This document shows positions 1 through 7,934 of a DNA stretch of 20,774 nucleotides, piece by piece. This DNA is from Sphingomonas sp. 32-62-10. GTDB taxonomy: Bacteria; Pseudomonadota; Alphaproteobacteria; Sphingomonadales; Sphingomonadaceae. The notes under the pieces are model-generated. The model searched no databases. It was not told the origin of the DNA and saw only the letters and a list, made by a program, of their open reading frames with translations. The translations under genes and the position numbers were made by a program. The stretch's first letter is position 1, and each line of letters begins with the position of its first letter. The stretch is taken from positions 1-20,774 of the forward strand of contig NCEE01000035.1 of the NCBI GenBank assembly GCA_002280555.1. Reading direction: 5' to 3'.

Positions 1-17
1 TGCGATAATCTTGCGTC

Positions 18-33
18 TGGCACGGCAATTGCT
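18..33 (+). promoter_or_regulatory. sigma-54 (-24/-12) promoter of glnK-amtB
   Basis: The sequence TGGCACG-N4-TTGCT is a full match to the sigma-54 consensus. GG is at 19-20 and GC at 31-32, with exactly 10 bases between them. Transcription would begin about 12 nt further on, near 44, leaving a leader of about 30 nt before the TTG start of the P-II gene. Nitrogen-controlled transcription of glnK-amtB through RpoN and NtrC is the classic arrangement. The enhancer sites expected upstream lie outside the window. Confidence 0.85.
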
Positions 34-73
34 GTGCTGCACAAGCACGCTTTCGCTTTGGGGGGACAGGCGC

Positions 74-412
74 TTGAAACTAGTCATTGCCATCATCAAA
101 CCGTTTAAGCTCGATGAGGTTCGCGAGGCGCTGACCGATATCGGCGTTGCGGGCATGACCGTGTCGGAGGTGAAGGGTTTCGGTCGGCAAAAGGGCCAGA
201 CCGAGATCTATCGGGGGGCCGAATACACCACCAACATGGTGCCCAAGATCAAGATCGAGATCGTTTGTGGGGACGATCTGATGCCGCGTGTCATCGAAAC
301 GGTGCAGGCGGCCGCCAACACCGGCGCGATCGGCGATGGCAAGATTTTCGTACTCGACGTTGGTCAGGCGGTGCGCATTCGCACCGGCGAAACCGACATG
401 ACCGCGCTTTAA
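74..412 (+). CDS. glnK: P-II nitrogen regulatory protein GlnK
   Basis: P-II signal-transduction protein of 112 aa, the normal family length. It senses 2-oxoglutarate, ATP/ADP and, through uridylylation, glutamine, and in this context gates the ammonium channel encoded next door. The start is TTG at 74, giving KLVIAIIKPFKL, which matches the family N-terminus; longer readings to 11 would run through the sigma-54 promoter. The T-loop is visible as YRGAEY with the uridylylated Tyr at about 51, followed by the conserved KIKIEIV strand and the C-terminal GDGKIFVLDV and RIRTGE segments. Seven bases separate it from amtB, so the two are co-transcribed. The choice of glnK over glnB rests on the amtB linkage. 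Confidence 0.95.
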   Translation: MKLVIAIIKPFKLDEVREALTDIGVAGMTVSEVKGFGRQKGQTEIYRGAEYTTNMVPKIKIEIVCGDDLMPRVIETVQAAANTGAIGDGKIFVLDVGQAVRIRTGETDMTAL

Positions 413-419
413 GGGGGCA

Positions 420-1865
420 ATGATGACGCGTTCGATGAAATTTGCCGGTATGTTGGGGGCGGGCGCTGCGTTGGTTGCTGCCCTGCCCGCATGGGCGCAG
501 GATGCCGCCGCTGCAGCGGCACCCGCCGCCCCGTTCGTGCCCACCGCGGCGATGGTCAACAAGGGCGATACGACCTGGATGCTGATCTCATCAGTGCTGG
601 TGCTGATGATGTCGGTGCCCGGTCTGGCGCTGTTTTATGGTGGCTTGGTGCGCACCAAGAATATGCTGTCAGTGCTGATGCAGGTGTTGATGATCGTCTC
701 GGTCGCCAGCCTTGTCTGGGTATGCTGGGGCTATTCAATGGCCTTCACCGCGGGCAGTGGTGCCACGGCGCCGTTCGTCGGTGGTTTTGCCAAAGTGATG
801 CTGCAGGGGGTCGATGCGACGACGCTCGCTGCAACCTTCTCCAACGGCGTTTATCTGCCCGAATATGCCTTTGTCATCTTCCAGATGACCTTTGCGTGCA
901 TCACCCCGGCGCTGATCGTCGGGGCGTTTGCGGAACGCGTGAAGTTCACGCCGCTGATGATCTTCGTCGTCGCCTGGCTGACCTTGGTCTATTTTCCGGT
1001 GGCGCACATGGTCTGGTATTGGGCTGGCCCTGATTTCCTCCCCGCCAACCCAAGCGATGCTGGTTATCTGTGGGGCAAAGGCGCGCTCGATTTCGCAGGC
1101 GGTACCGTGGTGCACATCAATGCAGGGATCGCCGGTCTCGTCGGCTGCCTCGTGATCGGGCCGCGGCTTGGCTATAACAAGGAGCCGATGCCACCGCATT
1201 CGTTGACGATGACGATGATCGGCGCATCGCTGCTATGGGTCGGTTGGTTCGGCTTCAATGCCGGCTCCAATCTGGAAGCCAATGGCGTCACGACGGTCGC
1301 CTTCATCAATACCTATGTCGCTACCGCTGCAGCAGCCATCGCCTGGGCAGTGCTGGAGCAGGTGATCCACCGTAAGCCCTCGCTGCTGGGTGCAGCCACG
1401 GGTGCGGTTGCCGGGCTGGTCGCGATCACACCGGCGAGCGGCTATGCCGCGCCGATGACCTCGATCGTACTCGGCTTCGTCGCGTCGATTGTCTGCTTCT
1501 TCTTCGTCACGACGGTGAAGAAGGCGCTGAAATATGACGATACGCTCGATGTGTTCGGCGTCCACTGCGTCGGCGGGATCGTCGGCGCGCTGGGTACCGC
1601 GATCTGCGCGGCACCATCGCTCGGTGGCCAGGGCTATTTCGACTACACCGTGTCGCCTGCCGGCTTCTATCCTGAGAAGTACGACATTATGGCGCAGTTG
1701 ATGGTGCAGGTGCAGGCGGTCGGCATCACGCTGGCCTGGTCGGGCGTTGTCTCGCTGATCCTGTTCCTAGCGCTCAAATACACGATTGGCCTGCGTCCAT
1801 CCGCTGAAGTCGAAGCCGAAGGGCTCGACATCAATGAACACGGCGAACGCGCCTATAACTACTAA
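420..1865 (+). CDS. amtB: ammonium transporter AmtB
   Basis: Ammonium channel of the Amt/MEP/Rh family, 481 aa, inner membrane. A cleavable signal peptide (cut near residue 27, after AWAQ) and an Ala-rich linker precede the membrane domain, which begins near residue 50 and has about 11 hydrophobic segments. The twin pore histidines are visible at H232 (VVHINAG) and H382 (GVHCVGG), and the family segment GLALFYGGLVRTKN lies at about 68-81. The C-terminal tail is the part to which GlnK would dock. ATG at 420 is only 2 nt from the GGGGG ribosome-binding site, so ATG at 423 is an equally good or better start. Expression should follow nitrogen limitation via the upstream sigma-54 promoter. Confidence 0.96.
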   Translation: MMTRSMKFAGMLGAGAALVAALPAWAQDAAAAAAPAAPFVPTAAMVNKGDTTWMLISSVLVLMMSVPGLALFYGGLVRTKNMLSVLMQVLMIVSVASLVWVCWGYSMAFTAGSGATAPFVGGFAKVMLQGVDATTLAATFSNGVYLPEYAFVIFQMTFACITPALIVGAFAERVKFTPLMIFVVAWLTLVYFPVAHMVWYWAGPDFLPANPSDAGYLWGKGALDFAGGTVVHINAGIAGLVGCLVIGPRLGYNKEPMPPHSLTMTMIGASLLWVGWFGFNAGSNLEANGVTTVAFINTYVATAAAAIAWAVLEQVIHRKPSLLGAATGAVAGLVAITPASGYAAPMTSIVLGFVASIVCFFFVTTVKKALKYDDTLDVFGVHCVGGIVGALGTAICAAPSLGGQGYFDYTVSPAGFYPEKYDIMAQLMVQVQAVGITLAWSGVVSLILFLALKYTIGLRPSAEVEAEGLDINEHGERAYNY

Positions 1866-1873
1866 CAAGATCG

Positions 1874-1897
1874 GGGCGCACCCGAAGAGGTGCGCCC
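1874..1897 (+). terminator. first hairpin downstream of amtB
   Basis: A perfect 9-bp stem, GGGCGCACC (1874-1882) with GGTGCGCCC (1889-1897), closes a 6-nt CGAAGA loop 9 nt after the amtB stop codon. No T-run follows it, so alone it is more likely a 3'-end stabiliser or a helper to the second hairpin than a complete intrinsic terminator. Confidence 0.6.
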
Positions 1898-1927
1898 ACC
1901 AAGAGGTTCCTCCTGCGAACATCCTCA

Positions 1928-1959
1928 GGCCGGTGCGGCAACGCACCGGCCCTTTTTTT
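1928..1959 (+). terminator. Rho-independent terminator of glnK-amtB
   Basis: A perfect 9-bp GC-rich stem, GGCCGGTGC (1928-1936) with GCACCGGCC (1943-1951), has a GGCAAC loop and is followed by seven T residues at 1953-1959. This is a textbook intrinsic terminator for the plus strand. It separates amtB from the convergent methyltransferase gene. Confidence 0.92.
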
Positions 1960-2035
1960 ATCGGTTTCGCCGCTTGATTGCCGGAACGCGACATCGCGAA
2001 AAAGTTGAAGAGCTGCATCAGCCCCATGCCGCAGA

Positions 2036-2785
2036 TCAAGGCTGTTTTTGGGCCGTAATGGTCAGCCATCGGGCGGGTTCGCTGAAATAACCGGTGCCGT
2101 CATAGTTCTGAAAGCTCAGGGATGCCCATGCGCCGGCGGCTTCATACGCCTCAATCGCACCGGCGCGATTGAGGTAGTTGTAGTACCGCCCGTGCTTGTC
2201 CCACCCGGGCTGGCCATCCGTCTTGAAGCTCGCGAAATGCCAGCCGCCCGGCTTCAACGCGCTCCACACCCGCCGAAGCACAGCGGGGAGTTCGTCGATG
2301 GGGACGTGCAGCAGCGAGGCGCAGGCAATGACCGCATCATAGTGTTCGGCGGCATCGAGATCATCAAACCGAAGAACGCGTGCACCTGCTTCAAGCCGTT
2401 CGTTTGCAATCGCGGCCATTGCCGGGACGCCGTCGGTGGCATCGACCCGGAACCCCCGCCGTTCCATCTCGGCGGCGTCATGCCCGCTACCACATCCCAG
2501 CTCGAGGATGAGCGAGCCCGGTTTCAAGCGCGGCAGGAATTCAAGAAGGTCTGGCGACATAATGGCTGGCCGCGCCTCGACATAGGTCGACGCGTTGGAT
2601 TGATAAAATTCCAGCGTTGATCCGTCGGCTGCAGGCCCAGTGGTGCCGCTATCAGGCTTCGCACCAGCATCGCTGATCGCTTTGCCCGCCCGACGTGCGG
2701 CGAGGGTCGCGCCGAGCACAAAGCCGCCGGGCACGAGGAAAATGGCCGCGACCAGCCCGATGCGATTCCAGTCTTTTCTATCCAC
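2036..2785 (-). CDS. membrane-anchored class I SAM-dependent methyltransferase
   Basis: A 249-aa protein with an N-terminal hydrophobic segment (about residues 9-29), then a class I methyltransferase domain. Motif I, LELGCGSG (about 94-101), binds S-adenosylmethionine; the acidic motif II, VDATDG, and the post-motif III region LKPGGWHFASFK follow. The C-terminal WLTITAQK resembles tellurite-resistance or ubiquinone-type methyltransferases that act on small molecules, but the substrate is not predictable. The start is GTG (2785-2783), 17 nt after the stop of the GMC oxidoreductase gene, so it is probably the last gene of that run. The anchor suggests that it works at the inner membrane, possibly on a product of the neighbouring oxygenase and oxidoreductase; this is inference. 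Confidence 0.85.
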   Translation of the reverse strand: MDRKDWNRIGLVAAIFLVPGGFVLGATLAARRAGKAISDAGAKPDSGTTGPAADGSTLEFYQSNASTYVEARPAIMSPDLLEFLPRLKPGSLILELGCGSGHDAAEMERRGFRVDATDGVPAMAAIANERLEAGARVLRFDDLDAAEHYDAVIACASLLHVPIDELPAVLRRVWSALKPGGWHFASFKTDGQPGWDKHGRYYNYLNRAGAIEAYEAAGAWASLSFQNYDGTGYFSEPARWLTITAQKQP

Positions 2786-2802
2786 GCCCGTGCTTTAGGC
2801 GA

Positions 2803-4389
2803 TCAGCCAAGGTCCGCCAGCACGAAATCGGCGCAGCGTTCACCGATCATGATCGACGGGGCGTTGGTGTTGCCCGAGACGAGCTTGGGCATGATCGACG
2901 CGTCGGCGATGTACAGGCCCGTCACCCCGCGCACCCGCAGCTTCGGGTCGCAGACCGCGCCGTCGTCTGATCCCATTCGCGCAGTGCCGACGGGGTGATA
3001 AATGGTATCGGCGCGCGCGCGGATCAGCCGTTCGAGCGCATCATCGTCATTCAGATCGATCGGGTTACGGTCGCGGCCCTTGTAGTTGGTCATCGGCGGC
3101 GTTTCCATAATCCTGTACATCGCCTTCACGCCCTGTTTCAGGAGCGCGAGGTCTCGCGGATCGGACAGGAACTGCGGATCGATCAGCGGCGCCGCGCGCG
3201 GATCGATCGAGGCGAGCCGCACCGTCCCCTTGCTCTCGGGCCGGAGCACGCAAACATGGCCGGAATAGCCATGCGCCTTCACCACCGTGCGGCCATGATC
3301 CTCCAGCGCGACCGGGAAGAAATGCAGTTGGATATCAGGGGCCGGTGCCTGAGGATCGATCTTCAGGAAGCCGCCCGCTTCGGCATAATTGGTCGTCATC
3401 GCGCCGCTGCGTTTACGGAACCAATCGATGACGCCGATCGCCGAATTAACCAGCCCCGTCAGTGATTGGCCGATGAAACGGGTATCGTCGCACTCAAAGG
3501 CGGCTGAATAGTCGAGGTGATCCTGCAAGTTACCGCCAACTTCAGGCCGATCGACCCGTACCGCAATCCCCATCGTGCGCAGATGCAGGGCGGGCCCGAT
3601 GCCGGACAACATCAACAATTGCGGGGTGCCGAACGCGCCGCCCGCCAGCACCACGGCGTGTCGCGCCCTGATTTCACGCGCCTCGCCATCTTGGGTATAG
3701 GCAACGCCCCAGGCGCGCCCTTCATCGAACAATACGCGTTCAGCGGTGACGTTGGTCATCACCTGCAGATTGGGTCGGTCCTTGTGTGGTTCGATGTACG
3801 CCCGCGAGGCACTCCAGCGTTCGCCGTTCTTCTGAGTGACCTGGAAAAGACCGATCCCTTCCTGCCGAGCGCCATTGAAATCATCGTTGCGTGGAATCTG
3901 CAGGCTGGCCCCGGCCTCGACGAAATCGAGCGATCCGGGATTCGGCGATACCTGGTCACTGACGCAGAGCGGGCCATCACCGCCACGGAATTCATTGGCG
4001 CCGTGGACGTTTGCCTCCGATCGTTTGAAATAAGGCAACACCTCGTCATACGACCAGCCGGGACAGCCGATAGCGGCCCAATTGTCGTAATCCCATCGAT
4101 TGCCGCGGATATAGACCATGCCGTTGACTGCGGACGATCCGCCGAGCCCCTTGCCACGCGGCTGATAACCGCGCCGCCCATTCAGGCCGGGTTGGGGTAC
4201 CGTTTCAAAACCCCAATTGGTCTTTGGGGTCTGGAAGGCGACAAAGCCGGGAATACGCGTGCGATAGCCGGTGTTCTTGCCGCCCGCTTCGAGCAGGACA
4301 ACCTTGTACTTACCGTTTTCGCTTAAGCGGCTGGCGACGGCGCTCCCGCCTGATCCACCCCCGACGACGACGATATCGGCTTCTTCCAA
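2803..4389 (-). CDS. GMC family FAD-dependent oxidoreductase
   Basis: Glucose-methanol-choline family flavoenzyme of 528 aa, in the choline dehydrogenase/alcohol dehydrogenase branch. It oxidises an alcohol to an aldehyde using FAD. The dinucleotide-binding GGGSGG is at residues 10-15, the GMC signature GKGLGGSSAVNGMVYIRG at about 79-96, and GAFGTPQLLMLSGIGP in mid-sequence. The catalytic pair is His465 (YHPVGTARMG) with Asn507 or Asn509 (SGNTNAP). I chose the TTG at 4389 because GAGGGGAAG lies just upstream and the protein then opens directly into the Rossmann strand; readings to 4437 add a non-homologous tail. Even so the gene overlaps the sterol-desaturase-family gene by 67 bp, which is unusual. 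The substrate is unknown; an alcohol made by the neighbouring hydroxylase-like protein is a reasonable guess. Confidence 0.9.
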   Translation of the reverse strand: MEEADIVVVGGGSGGSAVASRLSENGKYKVVLLEAGGKNTGYRTRIPGFVAFQTPKTNWGFETVPQPGLNGRRGYQPRGKGLGGSSAVNGMVYIRGNRWDYDNWAAIGCPGWSYDEVLPYFKRSEANVHGANEFRGGDGPLCVSDQVSPNPGSLDFVEAGASLQIPRNDDFNGARQEGIGLFQVTQKNGERWSASRAYIEPHKDRPNLQVMTNVTAERVLFDEGRAWGVAYTQDGEAREIRARHAVVLAGGAFGTPQLLMLSGIGPALHLRTMGIAVRVDRPEVGGNLQDHLDYSAAFECDDTRFIGQSLTGLVNSAIGVIDWFRKRSGAMTTNYAEAGGFLKIDPQAPAPDIQLHFFPVALEDHGRTVVKAHGYSGHVCVLRPESKGTVRLASIDPRAAPLIDPQFLSDPRDLALLKQGVKAMYRIMETPPMTNYKGRDRNPIDLNDDDALERLIRARADTIYHPVGTARMGSDDGAVCDPKLRVRGVTGLYIADASIMPKLVSGNTNAPSIMIGERCADFVLADLG

Positions 4390-5300
4390 GTTTCTTCCCC
4401 TCGCACCACCCGGTCGCGTGCTTCGCGCTCGAGCCATTGTTGTTTGATCGATTCGGATGTTTCCCGACTGCCGTCATGGCTCCAGCCTGGCGGCATCGCT
4501 ATATACCCCAGCTTGGCGCGCAGGCCCGGTGCTGCCCACACATCTTTGGCGATGCCGATCCATTCATGGAACGCGGCCCAAAGCAGGTTGAAGCTACCGA
4601 GTTGCTTGACGATGCCGTAGCGCGGGCGATCATCGTCGCGCTCGGCGACGAAACTGCCAAACATCTTGTCCCAGATGATGAAAACACCCGCATAATTGCT
4701 GTCGAGATAGCGTGGGTTGGTCGCGTGGTGGACGCGGTGGTGCGACGGCGTGTTCATCACCGCTTCGAACCAGCGCGGCATCCGATCGATCACCTCGGTA
4801 TGAATCCAGAACTGATAGACCAGGTTGATCCCCGCCACGAAAAACACCAGCGGCGGCGGAAAGCCGATCAGGAACAGCGGCAGACGGAACAGGAAGCCGA
4901 GCGAGAAGAAGCCGGTCCAGGTCTGCCGAAGCGCGGTCGACAGGTTATAATGCTGGCTCGAATGATGGATGACATGGCTTGCCCAGAACCAGCGGACGCG
5001 GTGGGCAGAGCGGTGAAAGGCGTAATAGGCGAGGTCGTCGATCACAAAGGCAATGACGAACCAATACCATTGATAGCCGATGTCAAAGAGTCGGAACTGC
5101 GCGACCCAGGTCGCGATCGCATAAGCGGCGCCGCCCAGAATCGCGCCGGCCACCGTGCTGCCCAGCCCCAGCGAGAGTGAGGTCAGCGTGTCCTTTGGCT
5201 CGTACCGCGTCTTGTCGCGCGCCCAGGCGACCAGCATCTCCGCCAGCACCAGCAGGATGAAGGCGGGGACGGCTAGCTGAACGGGATCGGGCAATTCCAT
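4323..5300 (-). CDS. sterol desaturase/fatty acid hydroxylase family protein
   Basis: Integral-membrane di-iron oxygenase of 325 aa. Hydrophobic segments lie around residues 8-25, 45-68, 77-95 and 128-165. The iron-binding histidine clusters are all present: HRSAH (96-100), HVIHH (109-113), a lone His in WIHTE (167) and HHRVHH (187-192). Members insert oxygen into or desaturate lipid-like substrates (sterols, fatty acids, hopanoids, carotenoids); this one cannot be assigned to a substrate. After about residue 290 the C-terminal tail is charged and low in family similarity, and its coding region overlaps the start of the GMC gene. The ATG at 5300 has an AGG-type ribosome-binding site and lies 10 nt after the preceding gene, so the pair is co-transcribed. 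Confidence 0.88.
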   Translation of the reverse strand: MELPDPVQLAVPAFILLVLAEMLVAWARDKTRYEPKDTLTSLSLGLGSTVAGAILGGAAYAIATWVAQFRLFDIGYQWYWFVIAFVIDDLAYYAFHRSAHRVRWFWASHVIHHSSQHYNLSTALRQTWTGFFSLGFLFRLPLFLIGFPPPLVFFVAGINLVYQFWIHTEVIDRMPRWFEAVMNTPSHHRVHHATNPRYLDSNYAGVFIIWDKMFGSFVAERDDDRPRYGIVKQLGSFNLLWAAFHEWIGIAKDVWAAPGLRAKLGYIAMPPGWSHDGSRETSESIKQQWLEREARDRVVRGEETWKKPISSSSGVDQAGAPSPAA

Positions 5301-5310
5301 ATCAGCCTGC

Positions 5311-5700
5311 TTAAACCAGTGTCAGTGGCGCTGCCAGTGCGCGCGCATCATCGGGGAAAACGTTGATCAGCGTCACCGATCCGAACAGGCGTTCGCCGGT
5401 ATCAATCGTCACGCCCTCGGGCGCGTCGCGGATCGCGAGTGGCGGCACCAGTCGCCGCGCTGCGACCTTGGCCCCGTGGCGCTTCAGGACGGCGACGGTG
5501 CCATTCCCGCCCACCAATGCCGCGTCGCCATCCTTACTGACGATCGCGCGGCGCGCCTCGAACCCGGCGAGCATTTCTTCGGCGATCCGGCAGGCATCGT
5601 CTTCACTCGCGATCTTGCCCTCGCCCAGCCGCAACAGCCGCGCGATCAGCGCGAGGCCAAGCACGCCGACCAGGGAAATGATCAGCTGCGTGAGGCTCAT
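5311..5700 (-). CDS. small membrane-anchored protein of unknown function
   Basis: A 129-aa protein I do not recognise. Residues about 5-22 (LIISLVGVLGLALIARLL) form a single hydrophobic anchor. The remaining soluble domain, about 100 residues, is rich in Ala, Val and Asp and resembles a small beta-rich domain (segments AALVGGNGTVAVLKRHG and GSVTLINVFPDD). No cysteines or catalytic motifs stand out apart from one Cys in DDACRIA. Its ATG overlaps the stop of the DUF442-type gene in an ATGA, which indicates translational coupling and supports it as a real gene. With the anchor at the N-terminus the domain could face either side of the membrane. Confidence 0.75.
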   Translation of the reverse strand: MSLTQLIISLVGVLGLALIARLLRLGEGKIASEDDACRIAEEMLAGFEARRAIVSKDGDAALVGGNGTVAVLKRHGAKVAARRLVPPLAIRDAPEGVTIDTGERLFGSVTLINVFPDDARALAAPLTLV

Positions 5701-6125
5701 TGCGCGCCTGCAAGCGCGTCGAGTGTCGGCCGGATGCCCGACAGATCATAGCCTGCCTTGCCAGCCTTCTCCTCGAGCGTGTCGGGGTCCGCACCCCCCT
5801 TGGCCATCGCCAGTGCCCACAGGTTGCAGCTCCGCGTGCCCGATCGGCAATAGGCGAGTACCGGCCCAGTCGCCTCGGCGAGCGCCGTGGCCATAGCATC
5901 AAGCTGCGGATGGGAGAATCCGGCATGAGTGATGGGGATCGCGACATAGACCAAGCCCAGTGTCTCGGCGACCAGTTGGATGGCGGCACCGTCGGGCTGT
6001 CCCATTTCCTCGTCATCGGGACGGTTGTTGATGATCATCGTAAAGCCCGCCCGCGCGATATCGGTCACGTCAGCGGGGGAGATTTGCGGGGCAACCGAAA
6101 TCGTCTCGTCAATAGGGCGGATCAT
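5697..6125 (-). CDS. TIGR01244/DUF442 family phosphatase-like or sulfurtransferase-like protein
   Basis: A 142-aa protein with the cysteine-loop phosphatase/rhodanese-like fold of the DUF442 (TIGR01244) family. The active-site loop is AYCRSGTRS, with the nucleophilic Cys at residue 93 and the phosphate- or sulfur-binding Arg at 98 (C-x4-R). The segment IINNRPDDEE near residue 31 is the other family hallmark. In other bacteria this domain is found fused to the persulfide dioxygenase-like protein Blh, but here it stands alone and no sulfide-oxidation gene is near, so its substrate is uncertain. It is coupled by 4-nt ATGA overlaps to recQ upstream and to the small membrane protein downstream. 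Confidence 0.88.
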   Translation of the reverse strand: MIRPIDETISVAPQISPADVTDIARAGFTMIINNRPDDEEMGQPDGAAIQLVAETLGLVYVAIPITHAGFSHPQLDAMATALAEATGPVLAYCRSGTRSCNLWALAMAKGGADPDTLEEKAGKAGYDLSGIRPTLDALAGAQ

Positions 6126-7885
6126 GCAGACTCCCGGATCACGGCCAGAAAGGCGTCACCGTAAGCCTCCATCTTGCGCGCGCCAATCCCCGTGATCTGC
6201 CCCAGCGCGGCACGGCTGGTGGGTTTCAGCGCGGCCATCTCGCGCAGCACCGAATCGTGGAAGATCACATAGGGCGGCACCTTGGCCTCGGCGGCGAGAT
6301 CGCGGCGCTTGGTGCGCAGTGCCTCGAACAGCGGAACATTGGGCATGGCGGCGGCATCGGCACGCCTGCGCCCGCTCGCTTTTTTGATCGGCGGGGCAAC
6401 GATCTGCACCATCGTCTCCCCCTTCAGCACTGCGCGGGCATCGCCCCCCAGGCTCAGCCCGCCATGTTCGGTCGTGGTCAGCAACCCGCGGGCCTGCAAC
6501 GCGCGCGACAAGGGGCGGATCAGCGCGGCCTCGGTGCGCGAAACGATGCCGAACACGCTTAGCCGCTCATGCCCGAGTTTCTCGACGCGTTCATCGGCGA
6601 CGCCGGTCAGCACCTTCTCCAGATGGCCGACGCCAAAGCCCTGCCCGGTGCGGTAGACCGCCGACAGAAATTTGCGCGCCAGCTCGGTTGCGTCGATCAG
6701 CGCGGGTTTCGACAAGCAGTTATCGCAATTGCCGCATTCGGTGGGCGGATTTTCGCCGAAATGGCGCAGCAGCATCGCCCGGCGGCACGTGCCCGTCTCG
6801 ACCAGCCCGGAAAGCGCCTGCAATTGGGCGCGCGCGGTTGCCTGCCGCTCGGGTTCGATTTCGGCGATTCGCTGTTGCGCCCGCGCGAAATCCTCCGCGC
6901 CCCAGAAAAGGTGTGCGACGCTGGGGTCGCCATCGCGCCCGGCACGACCGGTTTCCTGATAATAGGCCTCGATCGATTTGGGCAGCCCGGCATGGGCCAC
7001 GAAGCGGACATCGGGCTTGTCGATCCCCATGCCGAACGCGATTGTTGCGCAGATCACCATATCTTCCGACCGGACAAAGGCGGCCTGGTTGCGTGCCCGC
7101 ACGGCGGGATCGAGCCCGGCATGATAGGCGCGGGTTGGGCGTCCGGTGCTCGCCAATTGCTCGGCGAGGCGCTCGGTGGCGGCGCGGGTCTGGGCATAGA
7201 CGATACCGGGGCCGGGGGTATCGCGGATCACCTCGATGATCTGGCGGGCGGTGTTATCGCGTGGGGAGATCATGTAGCGGATATTCGGCCGGTCGAACCC
7301 GGCAATGATCAGCCCGTTCTTGGGAATGCCGAGCTGCTCAAGAATATCCGCGCGGGTATGCGCGTCCGCCGTCGCGGTCAGCGCGAGCCGGGGCACATCG
7401 CCAAATTCGTCGAGCAGGGGGCGTAGCAGCCGGTAATCGGGGCGGAAATCATGCCCCCATTCGCTGACGCAATGCGCCTCGTCGATCGCGAACAACGCCA
7501 GCGGTGCCTGCCGCAGCAGATTGCGGAACGAGTCGTTCGAGGCGCGTTCGGGTGCGACATACAATAGGTCGAGTTCGCCCGCCCGGAACCGCGCCACCGT
7601 CTCCGCCTGGTTGGTGTCGACTGACGTCAAGGTGGCGGCGCGAATGCCGATCGCGTCGGCAGCGCGCAGCTGATCGTGCATCAGCGCGATGAGGGGGCTG
7701 ACGACGACGCACGTCCCCGCCAGCACCACCGATGGCAATTGATAACAAAGCGATTTCCCCGCGCCGGTCGGCATCACCGCCAACGTGTTCTGCCCCGCCA
7801 TCACCCGCGCGACGACATCACCCTGCACCCCACGAAAACCGGGAAAGCCGAAGGTCTTTTGTAGCGTGTCGAGCGTTGAGGCCAT
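6122..7885 (-). CDS. recQ: ATP-dependent DNA helicase RecQ
   Basis: RecQ helicase, 587 aa, close to the usual bacterial length of about 600. It unwinds DNA 3' to 5' during recombination and replication-fork repair. Walker A PTGAGKS is at 39-45, the DEAH box at 135-138 followed by the RecQ-specific aromatic-rich loop CVSEWGHDFRPDYR, and motif VI QETGRAGRDG near 310-319. The RQC zinc site has Cys at about 367, 384, 387 and 390. A C-terminal HRDC domain occupies about 513-587. It is the first gene of the minus-strand run and is divergent from the SDR gene, with a 49-nt gap that should contain both promoters. It gives no functional hint for the metabolic genes downstream, which may simply be carried on its transcript. 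Confidence 0.96.
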   Translation of the reverse strand: MASTLDTLQKTFGFPGFRGVQGDVVARVMAGQNTLAVMPTGAGKSLCYQLPSVVLAGTCVVVSPLIALMHDQLRAADAIGIRAATLTSVDTNQAETVARFRAGELDLLYVAPERASNDSFRNLLRQAPLALFAIDEAHCVSEWGHDFRPDYRLLRPLLDEFGDVPRLALTATADAHTRADILEQLGIPKNGLIIAGFDRPNIRYMISPRDNTARQIIEVIRDTPGPGIVYAQTRAATERLAEQLASTGRPTRAYHAGLDPAVRARNQAAFVRSEDMVICATIAFGMGIDKPDVRFVAHAGLPKSIEAYYQETGRAGRDGDPSVAHLFWGAEDFARAQQRIAEIEPERQATARAQLQALSGLVETGTCRRAMLLRHFGENPPTECGNCDNCLSKPALIDATELARKFLSAVYRTGQGFGVGHLEKVLTGVADERVEKLGHERLSVFGIVSRTEAALIRPLSRALQARGLLTTTEHGGLSLGGDARAVLKGETMVQIVAPPIKKASGRRRADAAAMPNVPLFEALRTKRRDLAAEAKVPPYVIFHDSVLREMAALKPTSRAALGQITGIGARKMEAYGDAFLAVIRESA

Positions 7886-7934
7886 ATTCTGGCGCTACCG
7901 GTCAAGCAGCCATCACTGCAAGGGAGCTTTGACG

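Noticed and set aside
80..562. A 160-codon minus-strand reading across glnK and the start of amtB
   Set aside because: It is the antisense of two clear genes and has no motif or ribosome-binding site.
1767..2069. A 100-codon minus-strand reading over the end of amtB and the terminators
   Set aside because: It crosses two strong terminator hairpins and the end of amtB, and shows no family resemblance.
2803..5300. A sterol biosynthesis cluster
   Set aside because: Only one sterol-desaturase-family gene and a GMC oxidoreductase are present; there is no squalene epoxidase or oxidosqualene cyclase, and the family has many non-sterol substrates.
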